Source: Seriola aureovittata
Taxonomy: Eukaryota > Chordata > Actinopteri > Carangiformes > Carangidae
NCBI RefSeq assembly: GCF_021018895.1
Contig: NC_079384.1
Coordinates: 18,529,640 to 18,593,639, forward strand
Direction of reading: 5' to 3'
Length of the DNA: 64,000 bases
Shown here in pieces: positions 1 through 10,050 of this stretch. Position numbers and translations under genes: made by a program. The notes under the pieces were generated by a model. The model had not been told where the DNA came from, ran no database searches, and was given only the letters and a program-made list of their open reading frames with translations. Position 1 is the first letter of the stretch. Each line of letters opens with the position of its first letter.

Positions 1-407
1 TGCAGAGTATGACCAGGTGATGGGGAAGCCAGCAAAGGCAGAAGAGGGCAGCGACGATGATGATCATCTTGGTGACTTTATGTCTGGCCCTCCGAGACTC
101 TGACATGTCCTTTACGGGATCCACGCTGGTCCACAGGTATCGGATGGTGCGCGCGTAGGTGAGGCTGAGCACCAGGACGGGAATGAGGTAGCCAAAGATG
201 AAGGTGCAAACGTCCATTATGAAGCGTGGTTTGGACTCCCAGGCAGGAATACACACCACAGTGCCAACTAGGTCCATCTGTGAGTAGTAGCTGAGATACG
301 GTCCAGAGAAAACCAAGGACAAGGCCCAAACCAGGCAGATGGAGCTGAGGGCGTTTTTTGGTGTTCTCATCTCCCTGGAGCGGAGTGGGTAGCAAATTGC
401 TAAATAC
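1..407 (-). CDS. galr2: galanin receptor 2, exon 2 (5' part, runs off window)
   Basis: Class A GPCR for the neuropeptide galanin at the plasma membrane; GALR2 is known to couple mainly to Gq. The exon starts after a clean acceptor (CTGCTCTTTCAG at 408-419, minus strand) with the G that completes the Arg of DRY. It translates without a stop for residues about 122-256. Visible are Y122 of DRY, ICL2 (CYPLRSREMRTPKNA), TM4 with W148, ECL2 with C173 (partner of C96 in exon 1), TM5 with P197, the ICL3 stretch KVTKMIII, and TM6 with CWLPHH. The paired His after the TM6 Pro is the galanin-receptor signature, and the VAALFCLCW stretch is closer to GALR2 than to GALR3 as I remember them. TM7 and the C-tail lie left of position 1; human GALR2 is about 387 residues, so about two thirds is here. 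I cannot tell teleost galr2a from galr2b. Confidence 0.93.
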
Positions 408-1296
408 CTGAAAGAGCAGAGGGAAGACATGTGATCCAGGTGTTCATTACTGACAGGTATGATTCATTCAAGGTGTTTGTTATGTTGCTTCCAAACTGCT
501 GTTGTTTGTGGTATTGTTTGAGGTTTTCCTCTGATGCTTAAGATACTGTACAGTATGTCAAAATTTACTGTTACAGTCCATAGTACATGATTAAAGCTCA
601 CCACGTTTGTCACGGTTATGTGGTTTGCATAGAAATGTACCCATTGTTTTTAAAAGGATTTACACACAAATTTATGTCCATGCACTAATGAAATTTGTCT
701 GACATTCATGCAGGAAAACACAAATAATGATCAGTCCTCTTGTGGCGTGGATGGCTCAGAAAATACTTCAGATCTCTCTAAGAAATCACGTATGTTTGGT
801 TCTCTGACTGCTCCTCTGATGGCATCGTCTCTCTGTTTCTCACATCCTTGTGAAACTAGACTTTTCTGCTAACTATAACCTGTAAAATTAAATGGAAACT
901 GGAAATTTGTCACTTCAAATAAACACAGTCTTATTTGCTGGGAGCGACGTTATGAGAGGAAAACAATCATGTAAAACAAGATGCAGGAAATGCTCAACTC
1001 AGATCAAACTGATCTGTCCATGAAATCTGGCCTTGGTTGTGTTGATGTGCAAACTGAGCTGACCTGCCGATGATGGTGATATTATTTGTCATTATTTGAT
1101 GAGTTGAGTTGAGTTGAATAACAGAGGTAATGGCTTTAATGTTCTGGATTTAGGAACTAATTAATTAATTTAATAAAAATACTGACAGTAACATTAACTT
1201 CATATGTATTTTCCTCTTGGTTGTGCAGCCTGCTGGTGAATTATAATGTTCTGTATCTAGCCTCTGTATGTACAGTATCAAAGTCAGTGGACGCAC
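408..1296 (-). other. galr2: galr2 intron 1
   Basis: 889-bp GT-AG intron that splits the Arg codon of the DRY motif (AG | G). The donor is GTGCGT (1291-1296) and the acceptor is TGCTCTTTCAG. An intron just after TM3 is the known GALR2 gene structure. Without this intron, exon 1 would read on into a false Cys-Val-His and stop, so the protein must be joined across it. Nothing else is recognisable inside; a short pentamer run (TGAGT, 1096-1116) and an ATTA-rich patch (1157-1175) are present. Confidence 0.9.
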
Positions 1297-1658
1297 CTGT
1301 CCAGGGAGACGGCCGTCAGGGTGAAGATGCTGGCGTACATGGTGAGAAAAATGATGAAGTGCACGACCTTACACACCACGGGTCCGAACACCCACTCATC
1401 CAGCGTGTAGATAGTGGCTTGGAAGGGGACACAGAAGACAATGAAGCACAGATCTGCTACCCCGAGGTTGAGGATGAACAGGTTGGTGGTCTTGGTGTTC
1501 ATCTGTCCGTTGCGAAACAGAACCGCGAGGACCAGAGAGTTTCCCACGGTGCCGACCAGGAAGATGACCGAAAAACCCAAAGAGACGACCACCGACTCTG
1601 CTCTCCACGAGGAGGAGTTCACCGAGGAGAGATCCATCTTTATGTTAAATCCACTCAT
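1297..1658 (-). CDS. galr2: galanin receptor 2, exon 1 (start to TM3)
   Basis: Encodes residues 1-120 plus two bases of Arg121. Met at 1658 is chosen because an in-frame TGA lies two codons upstream (1662-1664) and the -3 base is A; a second Met at residue 8 is possible. The short N-terminus has one N-glycosylation sequon (N14-S-S). TM1 carries the GN motif (N40). TM2 carries [10 protein letters not shown] with D69, then [15 protein letters not shown] with W89 in ECL1. C96 begins TM3, which ends at D120-R121. The stretch [16 protein letters not shown] followed by [10 protein letters not shown] is essentially diagnostic of the GALR2/GALR3 group. Exon 2 completes DRY at 407. All seven-transmembrane landmarks up to TM3 are intact, so nothing suggests a pseudogene. 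Confidence 0.95.
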
Positions 1659-1900
1659 GTTTCACGCGCTCCGGTTTCTGCCAGACTACATTAACGCACG
1701 GCTCGTGGAGACGCGCGCGCGCCTCGTTTGCGCGCAACATTTCCACAGCCAGACTCAGCAACAGGAAAACTCATGTAAAGTAACGGTGTTACAGGCCGAT
1801 ACTGCTGTCAAACCCTGACAATTTTTAAACGAACTTCAAATGAAAACATTTTTCTTCAATATATATCTGAGAAATGGCTTAAATACTGAAGCGTCATCTT
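1659..1900 (-). promoter_or_regulatory. probable galr2 5'UTR and proximal promoter
   Basis: This stretch lies directly upstream of the start codon. It contains a CpG-dense patch with GCGCGCGCGC at about 1690-1740, unusual against the CpG-poor surroundings, and a weak TATA-like TTTAAAAAT on the minus strand at about 1821-1829, some 165 bp before the ATG. The role is inferred from position; no transcription start can be read from sequence. Confidence 0.4.
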
Positions 1901-2654
1901 AATTTTGAAGCTGTTAATATGATAAAAAACAATGAATCAATAATAAGAAGTATTATTATAAAGTAATAACACAATTGGAGAAGAAGAAGGAAGCTATTCA
2001 GGCATATTGGGCAGTTTGAAAATAAAAATGTGGCAACAGTGATAAGTGATAATAAGGAACCATTAGAAAAAGAATTACATGCATTTATCCAGACTAACAT
2101 TAAAGTGAAATGAACAACACTTTGTTTTGGTGACGTATAAACTGCAGTAAAACTCAGTGAGTAGCAGGAGCACATTATAGCGGATGTGTTAGAATAGTAT
2201 CTATTTTTTTTTGTTTTTCGGATTGCTGCAGCAGCAACCATGTGGGAGAAATATCCGAACGCTCCACCTGGTTATTTTCACCTGTTGACACTTTGTGTTA
2301 CTTCAGTCTGGTGAGGATGACACCAGCCCGCCCTCCCGTGATCACACTGAAGTACTGCAGCAGAGAAAATACACGCTGTATGAGTCCAGAGGAAGCCAAG
2401 ATATTCTCACAAATCCTGACCCATCATCACTCACACTGAGTATCCTGACTGCTGAAGTACATGAGTATCAACAGGAGTCAAATATCTATTTAATGCAGGA
2501 CTTAACTTTTTATTGCAGTATGGCTATATTTACTTGCACAGTCTATTTGTAATAAATGTTTTTCTTTGTCTATTTTGTCAGTTTCTTTCTAACACAAACT
2601 GTGGTCGCAAAACAACAGGTGTGTGTGGAGCTTTAATCTATTTTATTCCCAATA

Positions 2655-2800
2655 TTGTGAATTGTAACTAACAATTATTTTCACTATTGATGAATCCGTT
2701 CAATATTTTCTTGATTAACAGGTTGTTTTGACTATAACATGTGAGCAAATAGTGAAAGATGTTTTCAACATCTTGTGGAATGAATGTCACAAAGAACTGA
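2655..2800 (+). repeat. dispersed repeat family B, diverged copy
   Basis: Resembles the very common fish element that begins 'gctgcaactaatgattattt' and contains AATCGATTAATCG-type AT runs. Here it reads TAACTAACAATTATTTTCAC, then a GATGAATCCG / CTTGATTAAC stretch and AGCAAATAGTGAAAGATG. It is heavily mutated. The assignment rests on remembered consensus and on similarity to the better copies at 53025 and 59655. Confidence 0.6.
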
Positions 2801-2843
2801 GGCTGTTCTGAGAGCAAAGGGAGGAACTACCCAGCGTTAGTAT

Positions 2844-2870
2844 GGTGTTCCTAATAAAGTGCTGAGTGAG
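2844..2870 (+). repeat. fragment of 'cactttattaggtacacct' fish repeat
   Basis: GGTGTTCCTAATAAAGTG is the terminal motif of a widespread fish interspersed repeat. A second, oppositely oriented fragment lies at 48127-48158. Confidence 0.55.
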
Positions 2871-3132
2871 ATAAACACAGAAAAGCAAGAAAAGCTACAA
2901 AATAAATCTGATTTTACATGATCATTAACCAAATCATTGGACAAGTTGACATTTTGACCTGATGGCGGCGCTGCATGAAAGTCAGAGCTTCACCAGAGTG
3001 ATTATAAGTCATCCTGAGTGAGACATGAACGTCTGATCCAGATCTCATGATAAATCTTTCAACAGTTGTTCATATAATTTGCACCAACATCCCTGCAGTA
3101 TTTCCCCTCTGTCACTGTCTGAGTACTAAAGA

Positions 3133-3146
3133 CCCCCCCCCCCCCC
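3133..3146 (+). repeat. poly-C tract, 14 C
   Basis: Uninterrupted run of 14 cytosines followed by GG. Its exact length may be affected by sequencing error. Confidence 0.9.
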
Positions 3147-4363
3147 GGCCCAACCTCCTATGTCCTGTTTGGCCTGTCCACTGTCTGACTCCACTCATCC
3201 TCATTTTCTGACTCAGATTTTCCCAACACTATGCATACACTCACAGACCAGCAAACACACACATGACTACAGACAGGGACACATTAATCTCCTCTAACAG
3301 CTGTACTAATACAAACACCCTGACTTGACTAAATTTAACAGGCTGCTTTTTTTATCCAGGAGTCTCCAGGAGGAAACGGCTGTCTTGGTGCGTTCGCTTC
3401 CTCCTCTGGGAGACTGAATTACTCCATGATCAAACATCCTGGAAGTCTGAGGAAGTTCAGCAACAATCAAAGAGTGCACATGATCATATCATTTATCATA
3501 CATGTCCGTAAACTCAAAGTCTGTCCTGCTGACGGTCATTCCCAAGATTAATGGAAAATTTTTGTTTAATGTGATGTTGTGATCATTTTACTATTGATCT
3601 ATTTTGTATCAATGCTTTCTTTCAGACAACTTGCAGCAGCTTCTGAGGATACAGTACTTATGATACATAAGGTAATGTCCTTGCACTCCTACCCTTTGGA
3701 CCAATGTATATATCACCCTAGGTGGGTTGGATGGTTAACCTCACCTGTAATCATACAGCCTGTCATCTTATGTATATTATCATGGATATTTACTTCAAGC
3801 TCTCACCAGGAATTAAATGTTGTCTATTTAAATGACGCTCTGGAAAATGTTCAGTAAGCTTTTCCCTCACGTTTTCCCTTTATTCTCCTGCTGATGAACG
3901 TCTGTTGTTTCCTCCTGCTCTAATTGCCTCTGTTATTTCCACTTTTCCCACGCTGTGAAAATTCCTGTCATTCACAATCCTGACGTCACTACATCTAAGT
4001 CTTTCTCTGTTGCTAATCTCAGTAAATATTGTTACAAACTTGCAACTGAAATAAATGTGTTTTTGTCTCTGTGTGAAGACAATACCCATTTCATCAGTTC
4101 ACCTTTTTTATCTACTGAAGGTTAAGATTAAATTCTGTTTAGTTAGTTTTGTATTCATGGTCATTCTCTTGTGACTTTCTTTTTCCACTGAGGGAAAATA
4201 TCTTACTTTGTAAATTCAGTTTTGAAAAGATGATGTTGTTTTGTATATGATCTATATGATCTATAAGTTACACAACTGATTGACAGACTGTTTATAAGGT
4301 AACCTCAGACAATCTGATAAGGTCACGAGTTTATTATCTGTTTTTCTAAATATTTGAAACAGA

Positions 4364-4655
4364 GGTAACACTTTACTTTAAGTCCCCCTTTATAATATTT
4401 ATTAACAGCATAAACACATTTAATGAATATATTATTATCACATTATAATGTAGTTGTAAGAATCTAAAAAGACATTTTTAATTGTCTATGAATGTACAGT
4501 ATTTGTTAACAATGTCTTCTCCTATGAGGACAAAATTTATATTGCTATAATGTTGTGTTTTACTATAATGTCATTGATTAACTACAGTAGTCCACAGGAG
4601 GAGTTACAGTTGTTATAAATGCTGCTTATAAATGCTAAGTAGTAAAGTGTTAACC
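4364..4655. mobile_element. MITE with AACACTTTACT inverted ends
   Basis: 292-bp element. The left end reads GGTAACACTTTACTTTAAG. The right end, reverse-complemented, reads GGTTAACACTTTACTACTTA, an imperfect terminal inverted repeat with the exact core AACACTTTACT. The inside is AT-rich (TTATAAATGCTGCTTATAAA-like words) with no open frame, as expected for a non-autonomous DNA transposon. I recognise the 'aacactttactttaag...' type as abundant in teleosts. The superfamily cannot be settled because no clear target-site duplication is visible. Confidence 0.8.
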
Positions 4656-5839
4656 AAATGAGTTATTACCAGGCTTCCCTTTCTCCTGTTGACCAGCAGA
4701 TGGCAGCAGAAGCACAGTGAACAACATCTAGACTGTATTCACTGTCTGAGCTCCTGCTGTGGCTCATTGCACTCAGAGATTTCATCAGTGGATGTTGCCT
4801 CAGAAGAGCTACAGATGGTGCTTCATGTTTACTCCTGTCTCAGCATCCACCAATCATGTCCGCAGAAACCAGGGTACTTAAAGCGTCTGTGATGCATTAA
4901 GTCATTGGGTTTTCCATGTGTCAGTCCTGCCAGGTCGTGATAAGACTAAGTTACAACTGACAAATGACGACCTCGTCTTCTCTTGATGCTCCTCTGGGAG
5001 CGTTTAGTTAAAGCTGATGAAGCGTAAGAAACAAGACTGAAGTGGTGGCCGGCTTGCAGCTGTCGGAGCATCGCGTGCATCAACTATAATTTATCAGTGT
5101 GTAATTTCAGGCTCTGGGAAACACTGAAAAGTCAATTGCAGAGTTTTTCTGTCTGTCCTGCGTGTTTTGCTATCACTGCAGGAGGTAACACTCAGAGGTA
5201 TCAGATCAAGACTAACCTGAGTCATGTTTGTGATACCGTCTTCTGTGCTGAAAACCTTCCTGTTAGCCATAATGGAAATATCAGGAGCCCCCTGAACAGG
5301 AAATGACATCATTGTCATGTGTTCATTGGCTGGACAGCTGAGGAATGTTGAAAGTAGCCTGCTGGGTGAGAGTGGTGACCAGAAGCCACAGACTGGTAGT
5401 GGCCACACATGGGAATATTTGAACTTTAATCAGAAGAAATCATTAGAGCCTGTGGGAGCCGGACAGGTGGAGGCAATGGGCTCTGACCAGGAATGAGCAA
5501 CATGGACGCACTGAATGCACCATAACCTGAAACAGGACTGCTCCTCCTGAGTGCCTTAAAATATCTCATGGGAGTGGAAATGTCAGGAAGTTGGACTGAT
5601 CTGACACTGAGCTCTGCAGAGTTCACCAAATTCAATTTGTGACTTTTTCAGACCTTTTTACTGCTGCACAGAATGAATTTTAATAACTCTTCATTGTCAT
5701 ACCAGTCGAAAATAATAGAAAACCATCTGCCTGCAATTATTTATTTAGTACATGAATTCATTGATATTTGTGTCACACTTTTGTCAGCACTTGTTAACTG
5801 TAAATAACAATAGTTCCTACTAATATAATCAGTCAATTA
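4656..5839. other. non-coding, no identified feature
   Basis: Both strands read as ordinary intergenic sequence. An open frame on the minus strand (5094-5408, about 104 codons) has no recognisable domain, and the opposite strand is open over part of it, so I do not call it a gene. Confidence 0.5.
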
Positions 5840-6110
5840 ATGTGACCTGGACCCATGTATGGATCACTGAACAGGCCCAGGGGCCTGAAGGGGCAGGGGG
5901 CCTCTGGGCTAGAGCCTCTTGTCCAAAAGAAATAGAGCTATCCCAAAGGGACACAAAACAACTACAAAGAGACTCTAAACAACAATAAAGAGATGCAAAA
6001 GAACTACGAATTATGAAAAACAACCAAAAGAAATGTAAAATGACCATAAAGAGACCAAAAACAACTACAAACGACACAACCACTCATATACAGGAGGTTT
6101 GGGGGGGAGG
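5840..6110 (+). repeat. dispersed repeat with internal ACAACTACAAAGAGAC minisatellite
   Basis: A G/C-rich head (CCCAGGGGCCTGAAGGGG) is followed by about seven degenerate units of roughly 20 bp built on ACAAAACAACTACAAAGAGA (about 5950-6085). It closes with a G-rich stretch (GGGGGGGAGGGGG, 6100-6112). This layout matches a common fish interspersed repeat. The lysine/serine-rich and hydrophobic open frames across it are by-products of the repeat. Confidence 0.7.
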
Positions 6111-6120
6111 GGGCTTTTAC

Positions 6121-6185
6121 TTGTCTATGTCTAGCGCTTATCCGTTGTATAAGCGGATAAGCGGTAGAAAATTGATTGATGGAAT
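6121..6185 (+). repeat. possible retroelement 3' tail
   Basis: AGCGCTTATCCGTTGTATAAGCGGATAAGCGGTAGAAAATTGATTGATGG contains a TCCG/CGGA hairpin (split in words: GCTTATCCG, CGGATAAGC). It ends in a diverged GGATGGATGGA-like run, the usual close of several fish retroelements. Short and therefore tentative. Confidence 0.45.
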
Positions 6186-6768
6186 AACCAATTCAAAAGG
6201 TAAATAATTAGTTCATTTAAGTTTTAATCTAAGTTTAAATCTAAAATTGAAATTTGGCCATTATGAGTTGATGATCTTCCAACTGTCTCCCAACAGCCAC
6301 AAGTTATAACAACATTTTAGACTTTTGTAAATTAAATTTTTTTGAGGAAACTGAATTCAAAGCTTTTCAAGACTTTTCAAGACCTGACCTGGAGCTGCAG
6401 GGTGCTGTTATAGCTAATCATCAGTGCTTGAGGAAATGAACGACCATGGCGCTCATTCTGTGTTTCCTATGGGCCACAACCCACACATCATGATTCCCTC
6501 ATTAAGTATGACTCCAACCCACAAGTGTCAACACTTGCAGGGAGGCAGATCGAGAAGCAGTGACCTCAAAACATCTGCTCTTTACAACAACACAGTGCTC
6601 CGCTCATCCGCTCAAACGTCCAAAAGCCCTCATGACAAAACTCCACAGTGTAACCGGGGCAGATAAACCTCCTGGTAATGGTCATTTAGGAGCACTTATA
6701 CACACACACACACATACACACACATCCTCTCAACTCCCTGCCGCCTTGCCTCACTGATAGTCCCACAC
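6186..6768. other. non-coding with a CA microsatellite
   Basis: No gene. Contains an interrupted CA repeat at 6700-6724. The open frames here are short and without recognisable content. Confidence 0.5.
6700..6724 (+). repeat. (CA)n microsatellite, interrupted
   Basis: About twelve CA dinucleotides with one T interruption. Confidence 0.9.
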
Positions 6769-6780
6769 TTTATAAATAGC
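6769..6780 (+). promoter_or_regulatory. candidate TATA/MEF2-like box
   Basis: TTTATAAATAGC fits both a TATA box and the MEF2 consensus YTAWWWWTAR. It is followed by a short CpG-containing stretch (GCGTGCGC, ATGCGCGTGTG). It gains weight only from the splice-donor match 205 bp downstream. Confidence 0.3.
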
Positions 6781-6799
6781 GTGCGCTTTTAATATGCGC

Positions 6800-6985
6800 G
6801 TGTGTCCAGTGGATAACGTCAGCGCTTTGGGAGAGAGGCTCAAGGAGTGTTTCATTATAAACCTGTACCATTAAAACTTGCTGGCTGGGTCTGGATTTTG
6901 GCTCTCACGTCCCCTCTCAAACTTTTATGAGGCCAGTTATGATCCTAAATCGATGCAGGAAACTGAAATAGGGGAGCTGGGCAAG
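6800..6985 (+). other. candidate untranslated/short first exon ending at a splice donor
   Basis: About 30 bp after the TATA-like box, a stretch without repeats runs to a strong donor, AAG|GTAAGC (6983-6991). The last ATG before the donor (6953) opens the frame MQETEIGELGK and reaches the donor in phase 0. Its context is weak (T at -3), and earlier ATGs at 6794 and 6926 open short frames that close. I do not recognise the peptide and found no matching downstream exon in the window. It may be chance. Confidence 0.2.
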
Positions 6986-6991
6986 GTAAGC

Positions 6992-9447
6992 AGTGCCATG
7001 ACCTCACAAATAAAAAGGTTGTGTTGGTGATTGTTGGCTATTTGCATCATCGCATATTGTAGTGCTTGATCATGAGGGTCAATACTGCACATACCTTTAT
7101 CTACAGTGCAGTTGTTACGTATTAGGACAGTGACACATGTTTTGTGTTGGTATTCAGACCCTTTAATACAAGTACTATGAGCAAAATTAACTTAAAGTAT
7201 CAAAACAATTATTATTGATGCATTAATTAGTAAGTAGCATTTTATTGTTGTAGTTGGTTGAGTTTGAGCAAATATTAGTACTAATATAAAAGTGGAGGCA
7301 GACTATGAAGTGGGTTGAGATTAAAATACTCAGGCAAAGTAAAAGTACCTCGAATTTGTAGTTAAATGTACCGAGTTACATTCCACCACTGAAAATGAAG
7401 CTTTAATTTGAGGTTGTTTATATCAATAGCAAATGAACAATGTGGCCCTTTTTATAAAAGGCAAAGCAGTTTGATGTCCTATTTGCTTTAGAAAATTTCA
7501 AGAAAACAGTGCAAGTACACATCATCATACACTCATGTCAGTTAAAACTGAGCAGTTTCCAGCAGCTCAGGCTGTGTGTGGTTCCTGACATCTGCACAGG
7601 TTACCCCACCCACAGCTTCAGTGACAGAAATCAGGTCACAACCACATCACAGTAAAAAGGTATCTGAGATATGGCACTAATTTCAACGCAGTGAACTAAT
7701 TTTGCTTCCCGCCATTTTATTTGAGTGTCTGAATCACAAATGTATTAAAAAATCTGGATATGATGCAGTAACTCAGTCTTGCTGCCAAGTTTCCCCCAGC
7801 GGTCAATTGTGGTATTGCAAAAAAAATCCCTTGTACTGCACGGGGAAAATAGGGGAACTACTTACGACTGCAAAAAAGTGAAACAAACTACAAATGGTGG
7901 TGAGAGAGCTTGATGCAGATATTGGAAAACAATTAAAGAACAAATAAAACCTCTTATATATATGATGTTTGTTGACAGTGGCACTCTAAAGTCACAGTTT
8001 GATTGATGCCTGATGGCACACTAACCATTTCCTGTTCCTGTCCAGTATAGACCAGTAAAATGTGTTGAGTGTACCATAGAGACTAGTATTGCATACTGTA
8101 TACAAATAGTTTGTTTAAATGTTCTGAAGTGCAGCCAAAACAATAAAAAAATATCACTGTCCAAACACTTGCAGACCACACTCTACAGAGAAGAGATGAC
8201 ATGACATCAGAACTCAAGTCTCTGCAGCAGAAATGAAAGGTCACAAAGGTCGAGCAGTGAGGCATGCAGGTGCTTCAGAGAGCTGCAAGAGGAAGTGGAA
8301 GGGGAAAAGCAGAGAGGGCTGTGAGAGAACCACAATCACGCAAGCTGCGCGTGGTTTCCAGCTTCTCGCCAAGACCTCTCACTCTCTGCGTCCCAGACTT
8401 TCTCCCTGAGTTATCCAATCCCCCTGTCATCCCCACTGGCTGCCCTCCCCACTCCCACTCTCGACCGCACACAAATGGTTTGAATAAGAGGTCTGCATGA
8501 CTGGGCTGTGGCTGCAGATGAAATCCTGAAGAGTGATAGTTTACTTAGCCTAAATACCCCCGATTAGACAAATTGAAACATTGTTGTTATGCGGTGGAAA
8601 CTCAAGGACCTATTGGCCGAGTGTGTTCACCCCGTTCCGGAAAAGGCTGTGCTCGCGGACTTTCGTCATGCGAAAACCACAAGATCTGACACAAGTGGAA
8701 AAAAGCAAAACAAAAACAAAAGAAAAAAAAGCTGCAACAAAATCAACTAAAATCCTCCACCAAAACAAAAACTGTAAAACAGAAAATGAATATTGTCACA
8801 CAGAGATGATTCACGGAGGAGGCAGGCACACGCGACTCAGGCTTCTGTAACTACTGAAAAACATGTCCGACCACAAACGTTCTGTCCTGCCTTATGGTTC
8901 GCCTCATGATGTCACATTTTCCTCTCATTCTGAATCTCTGCAGGATCACAAACAGGGTCTGCATCGATGTGCTGCTCTGAATTGATCATAAACTACTCCT
9001 CTTGAAAATAAAGAAATCAATCACAGTGTCACAATTGATGAATAAATCGTTCAAATACGATTTAAATGACTAAACTTCCGATTCCTTCAGTGTTTAAAGT
9101 CAGCCAACTGTCAAACCTCCTTCATCCCATTAAAAGTTGTAATTTGTAAGGCCGTGGAGACCTTTTTCTTTTAGCTACTTAAATATTACAACACACAAAT
9201 GCACTGCACATGCACACACTCTGTAATAATACACCAAAATTATTTTACCAGACTGGAGCTAAACAGCAGTGGAGACTCATAAAAAGGAGCAGTAGCTGCT
9301 TCATTGGCCAGCGGACTCCGTCTGGCCGGGCAGTCTGGTGTCAGTGCTCAGCGGCTGGACTCAGCACTGGGAAAATTCAGCCACTCTGAAACTGGAAGAG
9401 CTCAGGGAAGAATCTGTATTACCAACATGGTTCCTGCATTTGGCTAG
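6992..9447. other. non-coding, mostly featureless
   Basis: Contains a dispersed repeat (7140-7392) and an A-rich stretch (8690-8790). A C-rich, pyrimidine-biased segment lies at 8380-8465. No exon with credible splice sites and codon structure was found. Confidence 0.5.
7140..7392 (+). repeat. dispersed repeat ending ...GTTACATTCCACCACTG
   Basis: Includes GATGCATTAATTAGTAAG, CATTTTATTGTTGTAG and TTGGTTGAGTTTGAGCAAA. It ends with AAAGTACCTCGAATTTGTA and GTTACATTCCACCACTG. These words in this order match a repeat I recall as very common in percomorph genomes (the 'tacttaagtacagtacttgagtaaatgtactt' element), here with the middle lost. Confidence 0.7.
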
Positions 9448-9640
9448 TGATGTGAATAATCGATTAATCCATCAAAAGAATGTTAATCGCCAATCATATT
9501 GATAATTGACTAATTGTTAAAGTCACTTATCATCCAAAAATACAAAAATGAAGCTGGTTTTCAGATTCACAAATGCAGAGATTTTCTGCTTTCATCTGTT
9601 TTATATGATTGTAAATGTAACATCTTTTGGTTTTGGACTG
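9448..9640 (-). repeat. dispersed repeat family B, reverse copy
   Basis: Starts with AATCGATTAATCCATCAAAA and contains TTGATAATTGACTAATTGTTAAAGTCA. Near its end are GCAGAGATTTTCTGCTTTCATCTG and AACATCTTTTGGTTTTGGAC (quoted in pieces). These are reverse-complement landmarks of family B. It abuts the family A copy on its right. Confidence 0.75.
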
Positions 9641-9665
9641 TTATTCAGAATGAATAATATAGCAA

Positions 9666-10040
9666 GGAATTTTGTACAGACATTCACGGTCCCCAGATCG
9701 TGAATCCCAAAGACTTTCCTCTACCCCTATGGTGAGTTTCATATTTGTGGTTTTGAGTGAAATATCTCAGTAACTGATTGGATGGATTGACATGAAATTT
9801 GGTTCTGTGCTTTCATATAGCACCATCATCACGCCAGGTCAATATTTCATGTTGTACAATACTTTGGTTTATGGCCAGAAACACTCACACTTACTATTAT
9901 GGTGACATTAAGGTAAACATAAACCTGTTAAACACCAGCATGTTAGCATTTTCATTGTGAGCATGTGATCATGCTGACATTAGCATTTGGCTGTTCCCAA
10001 ATACAGCCTCACAGACCTGCTAGCATGGCTCTTGATCTTG
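9666..10040 (+). repeat. dispersed repeat family A
   Basis: Shows the canonical landmarks in order: TTTGTACAGACATTCACGGT, TTTTGAGTGAAATATCTCAG, GATGGATTGACATGAAATTT, ATAGCACCATCATCACG, ACTTTGGTTTATGGCCAGAA, ACCAGCATGTTAGCATTTTC, GCTAGCATGGCTCTTGATCT. I recognise it as a highly abundant spiny-rayed fish repeat with no coding capacity. Confidence 0.85.
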
Positions 10041-10050
10041 TTTGCAGATT

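Larger units (their letters stand above)
1901..4363. other. non-coding, AT-rich, scattered repeat debris
   Basis: No convincing gene. Short open frames here lack codon structure or recognisable domains. It contains a family B repeat piece (2655-2800), a fragment of the common fish 'cactttattaggtacacct' repeat (2844-2870), and a C14 homopolymer (3133-3146). I see nothing else. Confidence 0.6.

Noticed and set aside
1284..1296. Apparent end of the galr2 exon 1 frame in Cys-Val-His-stop
   Set aside because: This is read-through into the intron; the donor GTGCGT ends the exon at 1297 and exon 2 restores DRY.
1221..1818. Plus-strand open frames of 134 and 157 codons over galr2 exon 1
   Set aside because: Antisense shadows of the receptor exon, acidic or basic by codon complementarity, with no family resemblance.
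5829..6083. 84-codon hydrophobic minus-strand frame resembling a membrane protein
   Set aside because: It is the reverse translation of the ACAACTACAAAGAGAC minisatellite; hydrophobicity comes from T-rich codons.
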